From: Methanofollis sp. W23 | Lineage (GTDB): Archaea; Halobacteriota; Methanomicrobia; Methanomicrobiales; Methanofollaceae | DNA length: 64,000 bases | Assembly (NCBI RefSeq): GCF_017875325.1 | Contig: NZ_JAGGMN010000001.1 | Location: 1,116,001-1,180,000, forward strand | Reading direction: 5' to 3' | Shown: piece after piece, positions 9,451 through 19,147 of the stretch | How the letters are laid out: each line of letters starts with the position of its first letter | Numbering within the stretch: the first letter of the stretch is position 1 | The notes under the pieces: model-generated | The model's database searches: none | What the model was told of the DNA's origin: nothing | What the model saw: only the letters and a program-made list of their open reading frames with translations | Position numbers and translations under genes: made by a program

Positions 9451-9970
9451 GGCCCTGTAGAAATCCGTACCTATGGTGGAGAGAATGTGACGACTCAACC
9501 ACCTTCCCATTATCTCTCGCCGGGAACGCTGCCCCCGGGCCCCAGGACAAAGATTGGAGGGGGAAGGCACAATCAATGACCTTGAGGATGGGATTGCCGT
9601 CCCCCGCCTATCTGACGCGGGGGGTCCGGGGGGTGCAACTCCCCTGGCGCGAGACGGCAGGAAATATTCTGCGGTAGGGGCGGCACATCGGATCGACGTG
9701 CCTTCCCAGATCTTCACGCCGGAGGCGTTGTCCTCACGTCCCCCCGGGACGAATATTGGGGCAGAATGGCACAATAGACGAATATGAGGGGTTGCATCCT
9801 TGTCCTATCGTGCGGCGCAGGGACGGGTGGCGGCACGCCCCTCGCCATGGTGGTCGGGATGGCACATTGATCTGACCCACCACCCTCATTCGCAGGACCA
9901 TCACACTCATCTCGCGCCGGGGGCGCCGCACACGTCCCCGGGAATAGACATGAATTCCTACAGGATCGGG
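9451..9970. repeat. composite repeat-family region
   Basis: A clear left end, GGCCCTGTAGAAATCC, starts at 9451 right after the terminator. Hairpin modules follow near 9510-9570, 9600-9660, 9690-9760 and 9810-9870. A right-end-like TTCCTACAGGATC lies at about 9955-9967. The length suggests two or more joined copies. The remaining gap to 10176 has no recognised gene and should include the promoter of the next lipoprotein. Confidence 0.55.
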
Positions 9971-10176
9971 TTGTCCTCTTTTTTTGCGCTGTAGAGATCG
10001 CGCGGCAAAATTTCTATCTCTCAAGGGAGGAGGGGAGATGACGCTCATCAGATCTCTAGTGCCGCCGCTGATACCCCGTCATGATCGGTGAGAGAGGGGC
10101 GCCGCTTCTCATAACTGCGAAGAATTCCGCAGTTATAGGACCGGTTATCGTGGAAGACGTCGGATCATATCCAGAT

Positions 10177-10611
10177 ATGAAGACGATCCACATTCTCATC
10201 ATCTCGGGCTGCCTCCTCCTTGTATTCATGACGGCCGGGTGCACCTCATCGGCCGGCGCCCCTGAAGACGCCGATAGGACACTTGTCGAATATCACCTCA
10301 GCGGCGGGTTCATGGGCGCCAACGAGACCGTCGTCGTCTATGCGAACAGGACCGCAGTCGTCTCCAGGCACGGCGAAGAGACGCTCGTCCCCCTCGACCA
10401 GACGACGGTGGACAACATCACCGGGTTCATCACTTCTGAGGACTACCAGAGTCTTGGACCAGAGTACCACCCGGCATTCCAGGGCTACGACCTCTTCTCG
10501 TACCAGGTGACGACCGCGGGCAAGACGGTCTGTGCAGAGGACGGGGCGGTCCCACCGGCACTGTCAGGGCTCATCGACGAGTTGAACGGGATCGCGACCC
10601 GTGCCCTCTAA
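10177..10611 (+). CDS. small lipoprotein of unknown function
   Basis: This 144-residue protein has a signal sequence with lipobox MTAGC, then a compact domain from about residue 35. That domain has a repeated Val-Val-Tyr/Val-Val-Ser beta pattern and a helix TTVDNITGFITSEDYQSL. The start MKTIHIL was chosen because it directly opens the signal peptide; in-frame codons from 10081 would give an improbable long leader. No family was recognised. It stands alone between two repeat-filled gaps. A short T-run follows the stop. Confidence 0.7.
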   Translation: MKTIHILIISGCLLLVFMTAGCTSSAGAPEDADRTLVEYHLSGGFMGANETVVVYANRTAVVSRHGEETLVPLDQTTVDNITGFITSEDYQSLGPEYHPAFQGYDLFSYQVTTAGKTVCAEDGAVPPALSGLIDELNGIATRAL

Positions 10612-10744
10612 TTTTTTTATCGTCGGGTCCTGGAGAAGCAGACCTGCACTCGAAGACCGGTACGTTTTCTCATGCTTCTCTCGACTCGCACTCCCTGGAG
10701 AAATCAGAGGCGGAAAAAAGATCCTGAAGAGAGTTTTGCTCCGT

Positions 10745-11107
10745 CCCTTTGATCTCTCTCTGGCGGGGTGCTGGCCGCCCCCAAACCCCCCGCACCACGA
10801 GAGGTCGTGGACGGCACTCCCTCTTCAGGGATTATGAATATGCCTTCCCGGCCCGCCCTATCTCCACACCTGGGGTCCGCGGCGAGAGGGACGGGAAGGC
10901 GTGATGATCAGACGTGCCGCCCCCGGCCATTGAATTTTTCCTGCCATCTCGCGCGAGGATAGGCGGGGGGGCGGCAATTCGATAGTGGTCCTACGTGATA
11001 CCTTGCTTCGAAGAAGGAGCACGGGTCCATGCCCATTTCAGAGACCCACGATCATCTTCATCCTGTATGCCCGGGCCCAGGGGTTCATGCCCGATTCTAC
11101 AGAACCC
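10745..11107. repeat. repeat-family element with right end
   Basis: The block 10790-10980 has the same module order as 47560-47790 and 26440-26560: a CGTGGACGGCACTCCCTCTTCAGGG-like segment, TGCCTTCCCGGC to GGGAAGGC arms, then a GTGCCGCC module and a TCTCGCGC hairpin. It finishes with a GGGGTTCATGCCC segment and the right end ATTCTACAGAACCC at 11094-11107. The left end is not clear. Confidence 0.5.
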
Positions 11108-11264
11108 TGATTTCAGAGATGATGAGTGAACCAGAATGGCTGAGAAAACGATCTCAGAGTGCGGTGCCCCCTCCCCCCTCGCCTCTCTTCTGTGGGGGGG
11201 GCGGGGTGCGGCACGTTCCCTGGCAGAGAGCATCACCTGGAGGAATTCTATAGATCCAGACTAT

Positions 11265-11525
11265 GAGGTCATCCCAAAACTCTCCTGGGGTGTCCATCTC
11301 CTCGAACCGAAGCACGTCCTTCCAGAAATTCTAAACACTTAACCTCCACCGGGGGGCTTCCCGCCCCCATCGCCATCCCCAGGGTCCGGGCGGCAAGCCC
11401 CCCGGTGCAGTGGTGTGGGAAGGCATGAATGCACGGGTGCGCAATGAAGAAGAGAGGATATTTCCACCATATCCATCGCTATCTCCTGAGAGGGAGAAGG
11501 TTGGAGAGTTTTGGGATATGCTCTA
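11265..11525. repeat. second repeat module, found inverted at 60301-60410
   Basis: The inverse complement of 11409-11515 aligns well with 60301-60410. Both carry a CCCAAAACTCT start, a CTCTCAGGAGATAGCG-like centre, AAATATCCTC, and a closing GCCTTCCC. A shorter AGGTCATCCCAAAACTCTC match also lies at 11268-11286. The region holds no convincing gene before 11591. Confidence 0.5.
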
Positions 11526-11590
11526 TGAAAGATCTCCAGCCCTCCCACCCACACCCTTTATCCCCCTGGCAGTGCTCATGGAGATCGATC

Positions 11591-12124
11591 ATGCACCGAC
11601 TCATCAGGTTCCTGGTCCAGGTCTCACGGGCGCTTTCATATGTCCTCGTCTTCTCTCTTGGCGTCCCGATTTTCCTCGACCTCGCGCTCGGCCTCCAGGG
11701 TGCCCCGCTCCTCGGACTGGTCACCTCGAGTTTTCTCTTCCAGGCCGCGGCCGCCGCCGTCGGGGTCTCGCTCGGGCTCCACCCGGGCCTCATCCTCCTG
11801 GTCATGACCTCCTTCGCCCTCGGGATGGTGCTTGCGATCTTCCAGGTCTGCGACACCTCCTCAGAACAGTCAGAGCGGGTCAACCGGTGGATCCAGGGGA
11901 TCGGCGAGAAGGCGAAGAAGATCACGGTCCTGGATAAATATGGGGTTTACTCACTCATCTTCATCTCCTGGCTCCCTGGCCTCGGGCTGTACGCCTGCCC
12001 GGTCATCGCCTGGATCTTCGGGTGGGAGCGGAAGGCTGCGGTGCTCTTCATCCTCCTCGGGTGGTTCCTCGCCTCGCTTGCCGTACTTCTCACCTCCCTC
12101 GGGCTTGTCAAGATCGTCTTCTGA
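11591..12124 (+). CDS. small multi-pass membrane protein, possible COG2426-like exporter
   Basis: This 177-residue protein has four or five predicted membrane helices. The C-terminal half (SLIFISWLPGLGLYACPVIA, then ILLGWFLASLAVLLTSLG) resembles the small multidrug-export-like family COG2426 (PF06695), which has a Pro-Gly-rich re-entrant segment between helices. That family has no proven substrate. The start MHRLIRFL at 11591 was chosen because upstream in-frame sequence belongs to a repeat module. Its neighbours downstream, HdeD and the sulfatase cluster, are on the same strand but 154 bases away. Confidence 0.65.
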   Translation: MHRLIRFLVQVSRALSYVLVFSLGVPIFLDLALGLQGAPLLGLVTSSFLFQAAAAAVGVSLGLHPGLILLVMTSFALGMVLAIFQVCDTSSEQSERVNRWIQGIGEKAKKITVLDKYGVYSLIFISWLPGLGLYACPVIAWIFGWERKAAVLFILLGWFLASLAVLLTSLGLVKIVF

Positions 12125-12278
12125 GGCCAGGAGACCGGAAAGATTTATTCAGGGTCATGACGTAGAGTGCCCGTCCATCACCAGACTCGACCGCACCGAC
12201 CGCTACAGATCGCTGGAATCCCGTCTTTGAGCGCCCGACACACCTTTCGTCTGGAGAACAGTACGCCGGAGGGAAAAA

Positions 12279-12815
12279 ATGGAAGAAACCGGTGCCCCGG
12301 TCATATACGAAGACTTTCAACTGCCATGGTGGGCCGTGGTGCTCGAGGGGATCGCGGCCCTTGTCATCGGGGTCCTCCTCCTGACCACTCCAGGGATCAC
12401 GATGGTCGTGATCGTCCAGTTCCTCGGGATCCTATGGCTCTTTGGAGGAGTCCTCGCGCTCATCGGCGCGGTATCGATCCGTGAAAATAGGGGATGGAAC
12501 ATCCTCTCGGCGGTCCTCGGGATCCTTGCCGGGATCGTGATCCTGCTCTACCCTATCTATGCCCCGTTCGTGCTCCTGACCTTTCTGATCATCGTGCTCG
12601 GGATCTGGGGGATCGTATACGGGATCACCAGACTTGTCTGGGCCATGCAGGGCGGGGGTGTCGGGACCGGGGTCCTCGGGCTCCTGAGCCTGATCTTCGG
12701 GGTGATCCTCATTATCAACCCGCTCATCGGCGCCGTCACGCTCCCGTTCATCTTCGGGGCCTTTGCGATCGTCGGCGGGATCGCGGCGATCGTGGCCGGG
12801 ATCAGGGCGAAGTGA
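12279..12815 (+). CDS. HdeD family membrane protein
   Basis: This 178-residue protein has six predicted membrane helices arranged as three hairpins with repeated GI(L/I)xxGIxxL and WLFGG patterns typical of HdeD/DUF308 proteins. HdeD is linked to acid stress in enterobacteria, but the archaeal role is unknown. It is the first gene of a same-strand run that continues with the sulfatase (50 bases away), a DUF protein and an MFS transporter. Co-transcription is likely but not proven. Confidence 0.85.
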   Translation: MEETGAPVIYEDFQLPWWAVVLEGIAALVIGVLLLTTPGITMVVIVQFLGILWLFGGVLALIGAVSIRENRGWNILSAVLGILAGIVILLYPIYAPFVLLTFLIIVLGIWGIVYGITRLVWAMQGGGVGTGVLGLLSLIFGVILIINPLIGAVTLPFIFGAFAIVGGIAAIVAGIRAK

Positions 12816-12865
12816 AAAGATATATGAGATGACCGCATGGCAGAGGCGATCCCGGAGGAGAGACG

Positions 12866-15217
12866 ATGCCAGAACAGTTCAAAGGAGTGATCAACCTGGA
12901 CATCAGGGACTCGGTCCCTGACTGGACCCCATATGAAGCCCCCAGAGCCCCGAAGGACGCACCCAACGTCCTGATGATCGTCCTCGACGACGTCGGGTTC
13001 TCCGCATTTTCCTGTTATGGCGGCCTGATCGAGACGCCGAACATCGACCGCATCGCCGGGGACGGACTTCTCTACACCCAGTGGCACACCACCGCCCTCT
13101 GCTCGCCGACCCGCGCCTGCCTGCTCACCGGCCGCAACCACACCACCGCCGGGATGGCCTGCATCGCCGAAGGGACCACCGGGTTCCCGAACTCGAACGG
13201 GCACATCCCCTTCGAGTGCGCCACCCTTGCCGAGGTGCTCGTCGAGGCGGGGTACGGCACCTGCATGCTCGGCAAGTGGCATCTCTGCCCTGAAGAGGAG
13301 ATGCACCTCGCCTCGACGCGGCGCAACTGGCCGGTCGGCCGCGGGTTCGAACGCTATTACGGTTTCCTTGGAGGCGAGACAAACCAGTATTTCCCATCTC
13401 TCGTCTCTGACAACCACCCGGTCGACCAGCCAGAGACCCCCGAGGCGGGGTATCACCTCACCGAAGATCTCACCGACCAGGCGATCACGTACCTTCGCGA
13501 CCTCAGGCAGATCGATCCGCACAAACCCTTCTTCATGTACTATGCTCCCGGCGCCACCCATGCCCCGCACCATGTCCCGAAAGAATGGACCGAGCGGTAC
13601 GCCGGGAAGTTCGACGAGGGCTACGAGCACTACCGGGAGGAGGTGCTGGCGCGCCAGAAGGAGATGGGGATCGTCCCGCCCGAGACCGAACTCCCGCCCG
13701 TCAACCCGATCGGCACGCCCGAGAGCAGGGAAGGCCCTGACGGAGAGCCCTTCCCCGAGACCGACCACACCCTCTCCTGGGACTCGCTCTCAGACGAGGA
13801 AAAACGACTCTTCTCCAGGATGGCCGAGGTCTATGCCGGGTTCCTCAGCCACACCGACCACCAGATCGGCAGGATCATCTCCTACCTGGAGGAGGCCGGG
13901 GAACTGGAGAACACCCTCATCGTCCTGGCCTCTGACAACGGCGCCAGTGCCGAGGGCGGGCCGTACGGCTCGGTCAATGAGAACAAGTTCTTCAACGGGA
14001 TCCCGGAGAGCCCGGAAGAGAACTTCACGATGCTCGACCTCCTCGGCGGCCCTGAGACCTACAACCACTACTGCAACGGATGGGCGATGGCCTTCAACAC
14101 GCCCTTCAAGATGTGGAAACGCTACTGCTATGCCGGCGGGATCGCAGACCCCCTCATCATCCACTGGCCGAAGGGGTTCCTGGCGCGGGGCGAGATGAGG
14201 CACCAATACCATCATGCCGTCGACATCGCCCCGACGGTCCTCGAGTGCGTCGGACTCAAGATGCCCGAGACCGTGAAGGGCGTCACCCAGTGGCCGCTCG
14301 AAGGGGCGAGCATGCGCTACTCCTTCGACGCACCGGGTGCTGAGAGCCGCAAAGAGACCCAGTATTACACGATGCTCGGGAGCCGTGGGATCTGGCACCG
14401 GGGCTGGAAGGCGGTCACCACCCACCCGACGCTCTCCGGGTGGGGAGGGTTCATGGAGGACACCTGGGAACTCTACCATACCGATACCGACCGTTCGGAA
14501 GTGCGAAATCTCGCGGAAGAAAATCCCGGGACGCTCGAACACCTCAAGGCCCTCTGGTTCCACGAGGCCGGGCGGTACGGCGGGCTTCCGCTCGACGACC
14601 GGCCTGCGATCGAGGTGCTCACCTCGCCCAGGCCGCACCCGGCGCCGCGGCGAAATCTCTTCGTCTACTATCCAGGGACAACCCCTGTCCCCCAGTCGGT
14701 GGGCGTGAATATCCGCAACCAGTCGTACGCCATCGCCGCCGAGGTGGAGGTTCCGGACGGCGGGGGCGGGGGCGTGCTCTTTGCCCAGGGCGACACCTTT
14801 GGCGGACATGCCCTCTATATCAGAGAGAACCGTCTCCACTATGTCTACAATTTTGCGGGCAGCATCGAACAGCAGGTCAGCAGCGTCGTCGAGGTACCGA
14901 CAGGCTCCTGCATCCTCTCGGCGGTCTTCACGAAGACCGGCGAAGAACCGAAGGGCACGGCCCACGGACGGCTTGCGCTGTACATCGACGAGAGGATGGT
15001 AGGCGAGGGAGAGATCAAGACCCAGCCCGGCAAATTTTCGCTCAGCGGCGGCGGGATCAGTGTCGGGCTCCAGCAGGGAAGTCAGGTGACCGCAGACTAT
15101 CCGGGCGAGCGCCCCTGGCGGTTCACCGGGACGCTGAAGAAGGTGGTGGTGGATGTGAGCGGGGAGCCTTATGTCCACCTGGAGACTGAAGGCGAGGCGA
15201 TGATGAGCCGCGAGTGA
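12866..15217 (+). CDS. type I sulfatase with formylglycine motif
   Basis: This 783-residue enzyme would hydrolyse sulfate esters. The metal-site Asp pair is at 41-42 (IVLDDVGFSA), and the modification motif CSPTR is at 79-83 followed by ACLLTGR, with Cys79 as the residue converted to formylglycine. HMLGKWH-type and ALASDNG metal motifs are present further on (MLGKWHL, ASDNGAS). A C-terminal beta-rich domain (about 600-783) follows the sulfatase fold. No signal peptide is seen, so it may act in the cytosol. A Cys-type sulfatase in an anaerobe needs a radical-SAM maturase, and one is encoded at 26783-28072. Substrate unknown. Confidence 0.93.
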   Translation: MPEQFKGVINLDIRDSVPDWTPYEAPRAPKDAPNVLMIVLDDVGFSAFSCYGGLIETPNIDRIAGDGLLYTQWHTTALCSPTRACLLTGRNHTTAGMACIAEGTTGFPNSNGHIPFECATLAEVLVEAGYGTCMLGKWHLCPEEEMHLASTRRNWPVGRGFERYYGFLGGETNQYFPSLVSDNHPVDQPETPEAGYHLTEDLTDQAITYLRDLRQIDPHKPFFMYYAPGATHAPHHVPKEWTERYAGKFDEGYEHYREEVLARQKEMGIVPPETELPPVNPIGTPESREGPDGEPFPETDHTLSWDSLSDEEKRLFSRMAEVYAGFLSHTDHQIGRIISYLEEAGELENTLIVLASDNGASAEGGPYGSVNENKFFNGIPESPEENFTMLDLLGGPETYNHYCNGWAMAFNTPFKMWKRYCYAGGIADPLIIHWPKGFLARGEMRHQYHHAVDIAPTVLECVGLKMPETVKGVTQWPLEGASMRYSFDAPGAESRKETQYYTMLGSRGIWHRGWKAVTTHPTLSGWGGFMEDTWELYHTDTDRSEVRNLAEENPGTLEHLKALWFHEAGRYGGLPLDDRPAIEVLTSPRPHPAPRRNLFVYYPGTTPVPQSVGVNIRNQSYAIAAEVEVPDGGGGGVLFAQGDTFGGHALYIRENRLHYVYNFAGSIEQQVSSVVEVPTGSCILSAVFTKTGEEPKGTAHGRLALYIDERMVGEGEIKTQPGKFSLSGGGISVGLQQGSQVTADYPGERPWRFTGTLKKVVVDVSGEPYVHLETEGEAMMSRE

Positions 15218-15249
15218 ACGGCTCGGAGTCTGCAAGGGGGAGAGAAAAC

Positions 15250-15801
15250 ATGGCATTTGGACCGGTACAGCTCTTCGTGATCGGGTTTGAGGACCCTGAC
15301 TTCCACGGGGAGATCCTGGAACAGTTGAGAAAAGTGCGAGAAGAGGGGTTGCTCAGGCTCATCGATCTCCAGTTTGTCTGGAAGGACGAGGACGGGAACC
15401 TCACCTCCTTTGAGGCGACCGACCTTTCCGACGAGGAGGCCGCACGCTTCGGCGCCGTCATCGGCGGGCTCATCGGCTATGGCGCCGCCGGACGGGAAGG
15501 GGCGCGGGCCGGGGCGAAGGCAGGGGTGATGGCAGTCTCAGAGCGGGACTTCGGGCTGAATGAGGACGACCTCGACGACATCAGTCTCTCGATCCCGCCG
15601 AACTCGGCCGCGGCGATCATGCTCGTCGAACACCGCTGGGCGCTTGAGTTGCGGGACGCCGTGAGGTCGGCGGGCGGCGTCGTCCTGACGCAGGGGATGC
15701 TGACCCCCGAAGTCCTGGTGAGTGTCGGCGCCGAACTTGCCGAGGCGGTGGAGGCGGCCGAGGAAGAGGAGAGGAAGAAGATCCCGATCGCCGCACGCTG
15801 A
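15250..15801 (+). CDS. DUF1269/DUF6325-like protein
   Basis: This 183-residue protein begins MAFGPVQLFVIGFEDPDF and has a central glycine-alanine stretch (about 75-100, IGGLIGYGAAGREGARAGAK), the usual pattern of DUF1269/DUF6325 proteins. The C-terminal part is amphipathic with LVEHRWALELRDAV and an acidic EAAEEEE helix. The function is unknown; relatives are often annotated as membrane- or stress-associated. The ATG at 15250 was chosen for the AAGGGGGAG site just before it. It lies between the sulfatase and the MFS transporter. Confidence 0.75.
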   Translation: MAFGPVQLFVIGFEDPDFHGEILEQLRKVREEGLLRLIDLQFVWKDEDGNLTSFEATDLSDEEAARFGAVIGGLIGYGAAGREGARAGAKAGVMAVSERDFGLNEDDLDDISLSIPPNSAAAIMLVEHRWALELRDAVRSAGGVVLTQGMLTPEVLVSVGAELAEAVEAAEEEERKKIPIAAR

Positions 15802-15827
15802 AGAGGCACCACGGGTCGGGGGAAGAG

Positions 15828-17375
15828 ATGGAGGGGCAGGGCGGACTGAAGAAATGGGGCGTCCTCGTCGTCGTCTGCCTGGCGATCTTCATCATGGTCA
15901 TCGACACGACCATCATGAACGTCTCGATCTCGGCCCTGGTCGTCGAACTCGACACCACGGTCCCGGCGATCCAGTCGGTCATCGCGATCTACGCCCTGAT
16001 CATGGCCTCGTTCATGCTCTTTGGGAGCAGGATGCAGGACGTGATGGGGCGAAAACGTGCCTTTCTTTTTGGGGTGGTGCTGTACGGGATCGGCACCTTC
16101 GTCGCCTCGATAAGCTGGAACATCGGGGTGCTGCTCGTCGGGTGGTCGGTCTTCGAAGGAGTCGGGGCGGTCTTTATGATGCCGGCGACGGCCACCTTCC
16201 TCACCGCGGCATACTCAGGTCGTGACCGTGCCGTCGCCTTCGGGGTCTGGGGCGGGGTCGCGGCGGCCGGGGCGGCCTTCGGCCCGATCATCGGGGGCTA
16301 CCTCACCTCATTTTATTCCTGGCGATGGGCCTTCAGGCTCGAACTCCTGGTCGTCGTCGTCATTCTCATCGCTTCGGTCCTCCTCTCTGGTTCAAAACCC
16401 ACCGAAAAATTCAGGAACCTCGACTTTGTCGGGATGGCGCTTTCCTCGGCAGGGCTCTTTCTCATCGTCATCGGGATCCTCCAGCTCAAAAATCTCGGGG
16501 TGTGGAGGGCCATCCCCTTCTTCATCGGGGGCGGACTCCTCCTGCTTGCGATCTTCTTCTGGTGGGAGCGGCGGGTGAGGCGGGCCGGGGGGGTTCCGCT
16601 CGTCGAGACCGCGCTCTTCGGTGACCGGATGTTTCTTGTCGGCAACCTTGTCGGCAGTCTGCAGACCGCGGTCTTTGCCGGGTTCCTCTTTATCATCCCG
16701 GTCTTTCTCCAGTCGGTCACCGGCATCGGGGCATTCGAGACCGGTATCGCCCTCCTCCCTGTCTCGATGGCCGTCTTCATCGTCTCGATCGGGGGAGCCA
16801 GGTTCTCGGCGGTGATCGACTCGAAGTACCTCGTCCTCATCGGGATGGCCCTCGGGATCTGGGGGACGGTGATGCTCAGGGACATCTTCGGTGTGGAAAC
16901 GACCGCCGAGATGATCATTCCAGGTTCTGTGGTCTTCGGGATCGGGATGGGGCTCGTCCTCTCCCAGATCACCAACCTCACCCTCTCGGCCGCCCCAGAG
17001 GAGGAGCAGACCGACGCCTCAGGCGTTCTGAACACGACCAAGCAACTCGGCACCTCGGTGGGGACCGCCCTCATCGGGGTCGTCCTCCTCATCTCGATCT
17101 TCTCTGGCCTGCTCACCGCCGTCGATGCCTCGGGCTACTTCGAGGGGATGGAGCGCGAAGAGATCGCGGCCGAGATCGATCGGTGGGTCGAGAAGATGGA
17201 GACCGGGACGCCTGAGGAGATCCCGGCGCCTGTGCTTGCCGAGGCCGAGCAGGTCGCGGACGCCTCGATCAGTCAGGCGATGAGGTCTTCGTTCGATGCG
17301 ATCCTGGCCCTCCTCTTCATAGGATTTTTTGCGTCTTTCTTCATCCCGCGGGTCAGGAGAGAAGGAGGGTGGTGA
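15828..17375 (+). CDS. MFS drug-efflux transporter, DHA2 (14-helix) family
   Basis: This 515-residue protein has about 14 predicted membrane helices. The first segment carries the DTTIMNVSI motif of EmrB/QacA-type transporters, and helix 5 contains the GPIIGG motif C that marks antiporters. It probably exports hydrophobic compounds using the ion gradient. A conserved long loop lies between helices 13 and 14 (about residues 430-480). It ends the HdeD-sulfatase-DUF-MFS run, so a link to the sulfatase substrate or its product is possible but speculative. Confidence 0.92.
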   Translation: MEGQGGLKKWGVLVVVCLAIFIMVIDTTIMNVSISALVVELDTTVPAIQSVIAIYALIMASFMLFGSRMQDVMGRKRAFLFGVVLYGIGTFVASISWNIGVLLVGWSVFEGVGAVFMMPATATFLTAAYSGRDRAVAFGVWGGVAAAGAAFGPIIGGYLTSFYSWRWAFRLELLVVVVILIASVLLSGSKPTEKFRNLDFVGMALSSAGLFLIVIGILQLKNLGVWRAIPFFIGGGLLLLAIFFWWERRVRRAGGVPLVETALFGDRMFLVGNLVGSLQTAVFAGFLFIIPVFLQSVTGIGAFETGIALLPVSMAVFIVSIGGARFSAVIDSKYLVLIGMALGIWGTVMLRDIFGVETTAEMIIPGSVVFGIGMGLVLSQITNLTLSAAPEEEQTDASGVLNTTKQLGTSVGTALIGVVLLISIFSGLLTAVDASGYFEGMEREEIAAEIDRWVEKMETGTPEEIPAPVLAEAEQVADASISQAMRSSFDAILALLFIGFFASFFIPRVRREGGW

Positions 17376-17403
17376 TGAAATGGAACAAAGGTGAGGGCGA
17401 AAA

Positions 17404-17594
17404 GATTGTGTTTTGTAGAATCAGGCATGAATGTGGGGTTCACGCATACGCGATTGAACAGGATCGTGGGTCTCCAGGGTGTGTGGACCGGTGCTTCCTC
17501 CTCTGAGGACACCAAGGAGGGCGCCTCATTGCCGTCCCCGCCTCTCCTCTCCGGGAGGTCAGGGGGTGCACCCCCCGGCCAAGATGAAAGTAAA
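17404..17594. repeat. repeat-family fragment
   Basis: A TTTGTAGAATCAGGCATGAATG end at about 17413 resembles 38475, and GATTGAACAGGATCGTGGGT recurs at 38666-38690. A GC hairpin with GGGAGGTCAGGGGGTGCACCCCC follows near 17551. It lies in the convergent gap after the MFS gene. Confidence 0.5.
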
Positions 17595-17599
17595 AATTC

Positions 17600-17772
17600 A
17601 GCTTTGTAGAAACCCTCACTTCTTCTCGGTGCAAAGGTGGCAAGGGCGACTCAATCGCCTTCCCACACAATCACACCAGGGGCGAGTGCCGCCTGCACCC
17701 CCAGGACTACGATGGGGCCGGGACGGCACGCCCCCCGTCGAAGAGAACCATCAAGAGGGGTTCTACAGAGCC
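17600..17772. mobile_element. MITE-like element, about 173 bp
   Basis: The left end (A)GCTTTGTAGAAACCCTCAC and right end GGTTCTACAGAGCC are inverted copies. If the first G of the left end was lost, the flanking octamers AAAATTCA and GATATTCA match at six of eight positions. Inside, GCCTTCCCAC pairs with the GGGACGGC segment around a GGGGCGAGTGCCGCC hairpin. Confidence 0.65.
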
Positions 17773-17951
17773 GATATTCAGGATCATTTTCATGGTAACC
17801 CCTCATTGACCAGTCAGAGTGCCCTTCTGATCACGTGCCTCCCCGACCCAATCGTCATCCCGGAGGTCCAGGCAGGGGTAGCGCCCCGGCAAGAGACGAT
17901 GGGAAGTGTGCTCATCTCTGCCACTTGCCAGAGGGGAATTTCTACAAAACC
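17773..17951. repeat. repeat-family segment next to the 17600 element
   Basis: GGATCATTTTCATGGTAA (17783-17800) and the following CAGTCAGAGTGCCCTTCTGATCACGTGCC are found again after the element at 39002-39228. A decayed right end TTTCTACAAAACC lies at about 17939-17951. The repeat of both element and flank suggests a larger composite unit copied as a whole. The last 85 bases to 18038 hold nothing recognised. Confidence 0.5.
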
Positions 17952-18038
17952 TGGGAGACAAAACTATCCTTGCACTCCGCCCCACCCGCGAGCCAGGATC
18001 GACAAAAGAGTGTCCTGAATCATCCGCGACTCTACGCC

Positions 18039-19028
18039 CTATGGACTCTCCTCTCCTTCACCATAGAACACAAACCCTTGCAGGACGCGGGCGGCCACGT
18101 TGTAGATGAGAGAAGCGACGGCCCCGATGAGGAATGCTCCTCCCGCGTAGATGAAGGGAGAGAGGAAGAGGTCGAAGATGACGGTCTCGGTCTCTGGGAG
18201 GCCCGGCAGGAACTGGAGGCCGGTGATCGCGCCAAGGGGCATGCTCACCGAATGGAGGCACCCAAGCCCGAATCCGATCGCCGCGGCGGCCCTGGCGACC
18301 GTCGGGGTGGCGAACGCCCTGATCGCATACAACCCACGAGCACTCCTGCTCACGGCACTGTCGGCCGTCCCCCTCACGGTCACCACCGCACCGCGAGTCC
18401 ACGGCAGAAAGAGATTGTACAGCAGGGCGGCACCCCCGAAGATGACAACACCAAGCGCAACCTGGGTGAAGAGCCAGAGGACGGTGATGATGATCTCCTC
18501 TGTCGTGTTCACCCCGTAGATCGCCCCGGAGTGCGGCCACCAGACCGAACTCAGCCACCCGAGACCTATATAGAGGAGGCAGGTGCAGGCCCCAAGTCCA
18601 AAGAAGATCACCCCGCCGATCCCGCCTGCGGCGCAGACTTCCACGTCCCTGATCGCGATCTCTCTTTCCTCAACCCCTGGAGAGGTGCCGGTCCTGAGCG
18701 CAATCCCCCCCATATGGGCGGCGACCAGATTGTACATCACGATTGCGACTGCCGCGGCCACCAGCACGAACATCACCCACAAGGGAGGTTCCAGGAGGAC
18801 GGCGACGGGGTCGGGGGGTGGTGGGTTCGTCATTGTCATAGTGGCCGTTCCAGACGAGGTCTCTGAGACCATCTCAGAATAGGGCTCATAGGTGAGGAGA
18901 GCGATCGCGGCGAAGACCAGGATGATCACTCCAAGGAAGACGAAGATCGGGGTCAGGGCCTTCATCGTCGGCCAGAACCTGACCGACGTGATCTCAACAG
19001 TGCTATTGAGATGAGAGGGATTGTGCAT
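18039..19028 (-). CDS. multi-pass membrane protein with repeated domain
   Basis: This 329-residue protein has about six predicted membrane helices. A pattern of hydrophobic helix followed by YN(L/V)xAxxxGG occurs twice (MYNLVAAHMGGIAL near 100 and IYNVAARVLQGFVF near the C-terminus), and LYNLFLPWTRG may be a third, suggesting internal duplication with short amphipathic ends after each helix. No family was named with certainty. The ATG at 19028 was chosen because GAGGA lies eight bases upstream; a TTG at 19046 is the alternative. It stands alone with repeat regions on both sides. Confidence 0.65.
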   Translation of the reverse strand: MHNPSHLNSTVEITSVRFWPTMKALTPIFVFLGVIILVFAAIALLTYEPYSEMVSETSSGTATMTMTNPPPPDPVAVLLEPPLWVMFVLVAAAVAIVMYNLVAAHMGGIALRTGTSPGVEEREIAIRDVEVCAAGGIGGVIFFGLGACTCLLYIGLGWLSSVWWPHSGAIYGVNTTEEIIITVLWLFTQVALGVVIFGGAALLYNLFLPWTRGAVVTVRGTADSAVSRSARGLYAIRAFATPTVARAAAAIGFGLGCLHSVSMPLGAITGLQFLPGLPETETVIFDLFLSPFIYAGGAFLIGAVASLIYNVAARVLQGFVFYGEGEESP

Positions 19029-19147
19029 TGATTGATCCTCATGCAAGCCCTGAATATATTTTTTCTCTCATGATCAGCTTCTCCGGGATCTGGTGACAGG
19101 TCAGGAACAAAAAGTCGCCAACACGATGCAATTGAACGAGATGTAGT

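Noticed and set aside
8492-9550. 352-codon minus-strand frame opposite the first PAN gene
   Set aside because: Antisense shadow of an AAA ATPase with intact Walker motifs on the plus strand.
12557-13768. 403-codon minus-strand frame opposite HdeD and the sulfatase start
   Set aside because: It spans two real genes on the other strand and has low-complexity composition.
13790-15256. Long open frame of 488 codons on the minus strand, opposite the sulfatase gene
   Set aside because: It lies fully antisense to a clear sulfatase with catalytic motifs. Its sequence is rich in Arg, Pro, His and Asp, typical of shadow frames in GC-rich DNA, and shows no domain.
17835-18866. 343-codon plus-strand frame crossing repeat sequence and a membrane-protein gene
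   Set aside because: It begins in a repeat region and runs antisense to a protein with clear membrane helices. Its product is charged and low complexity.
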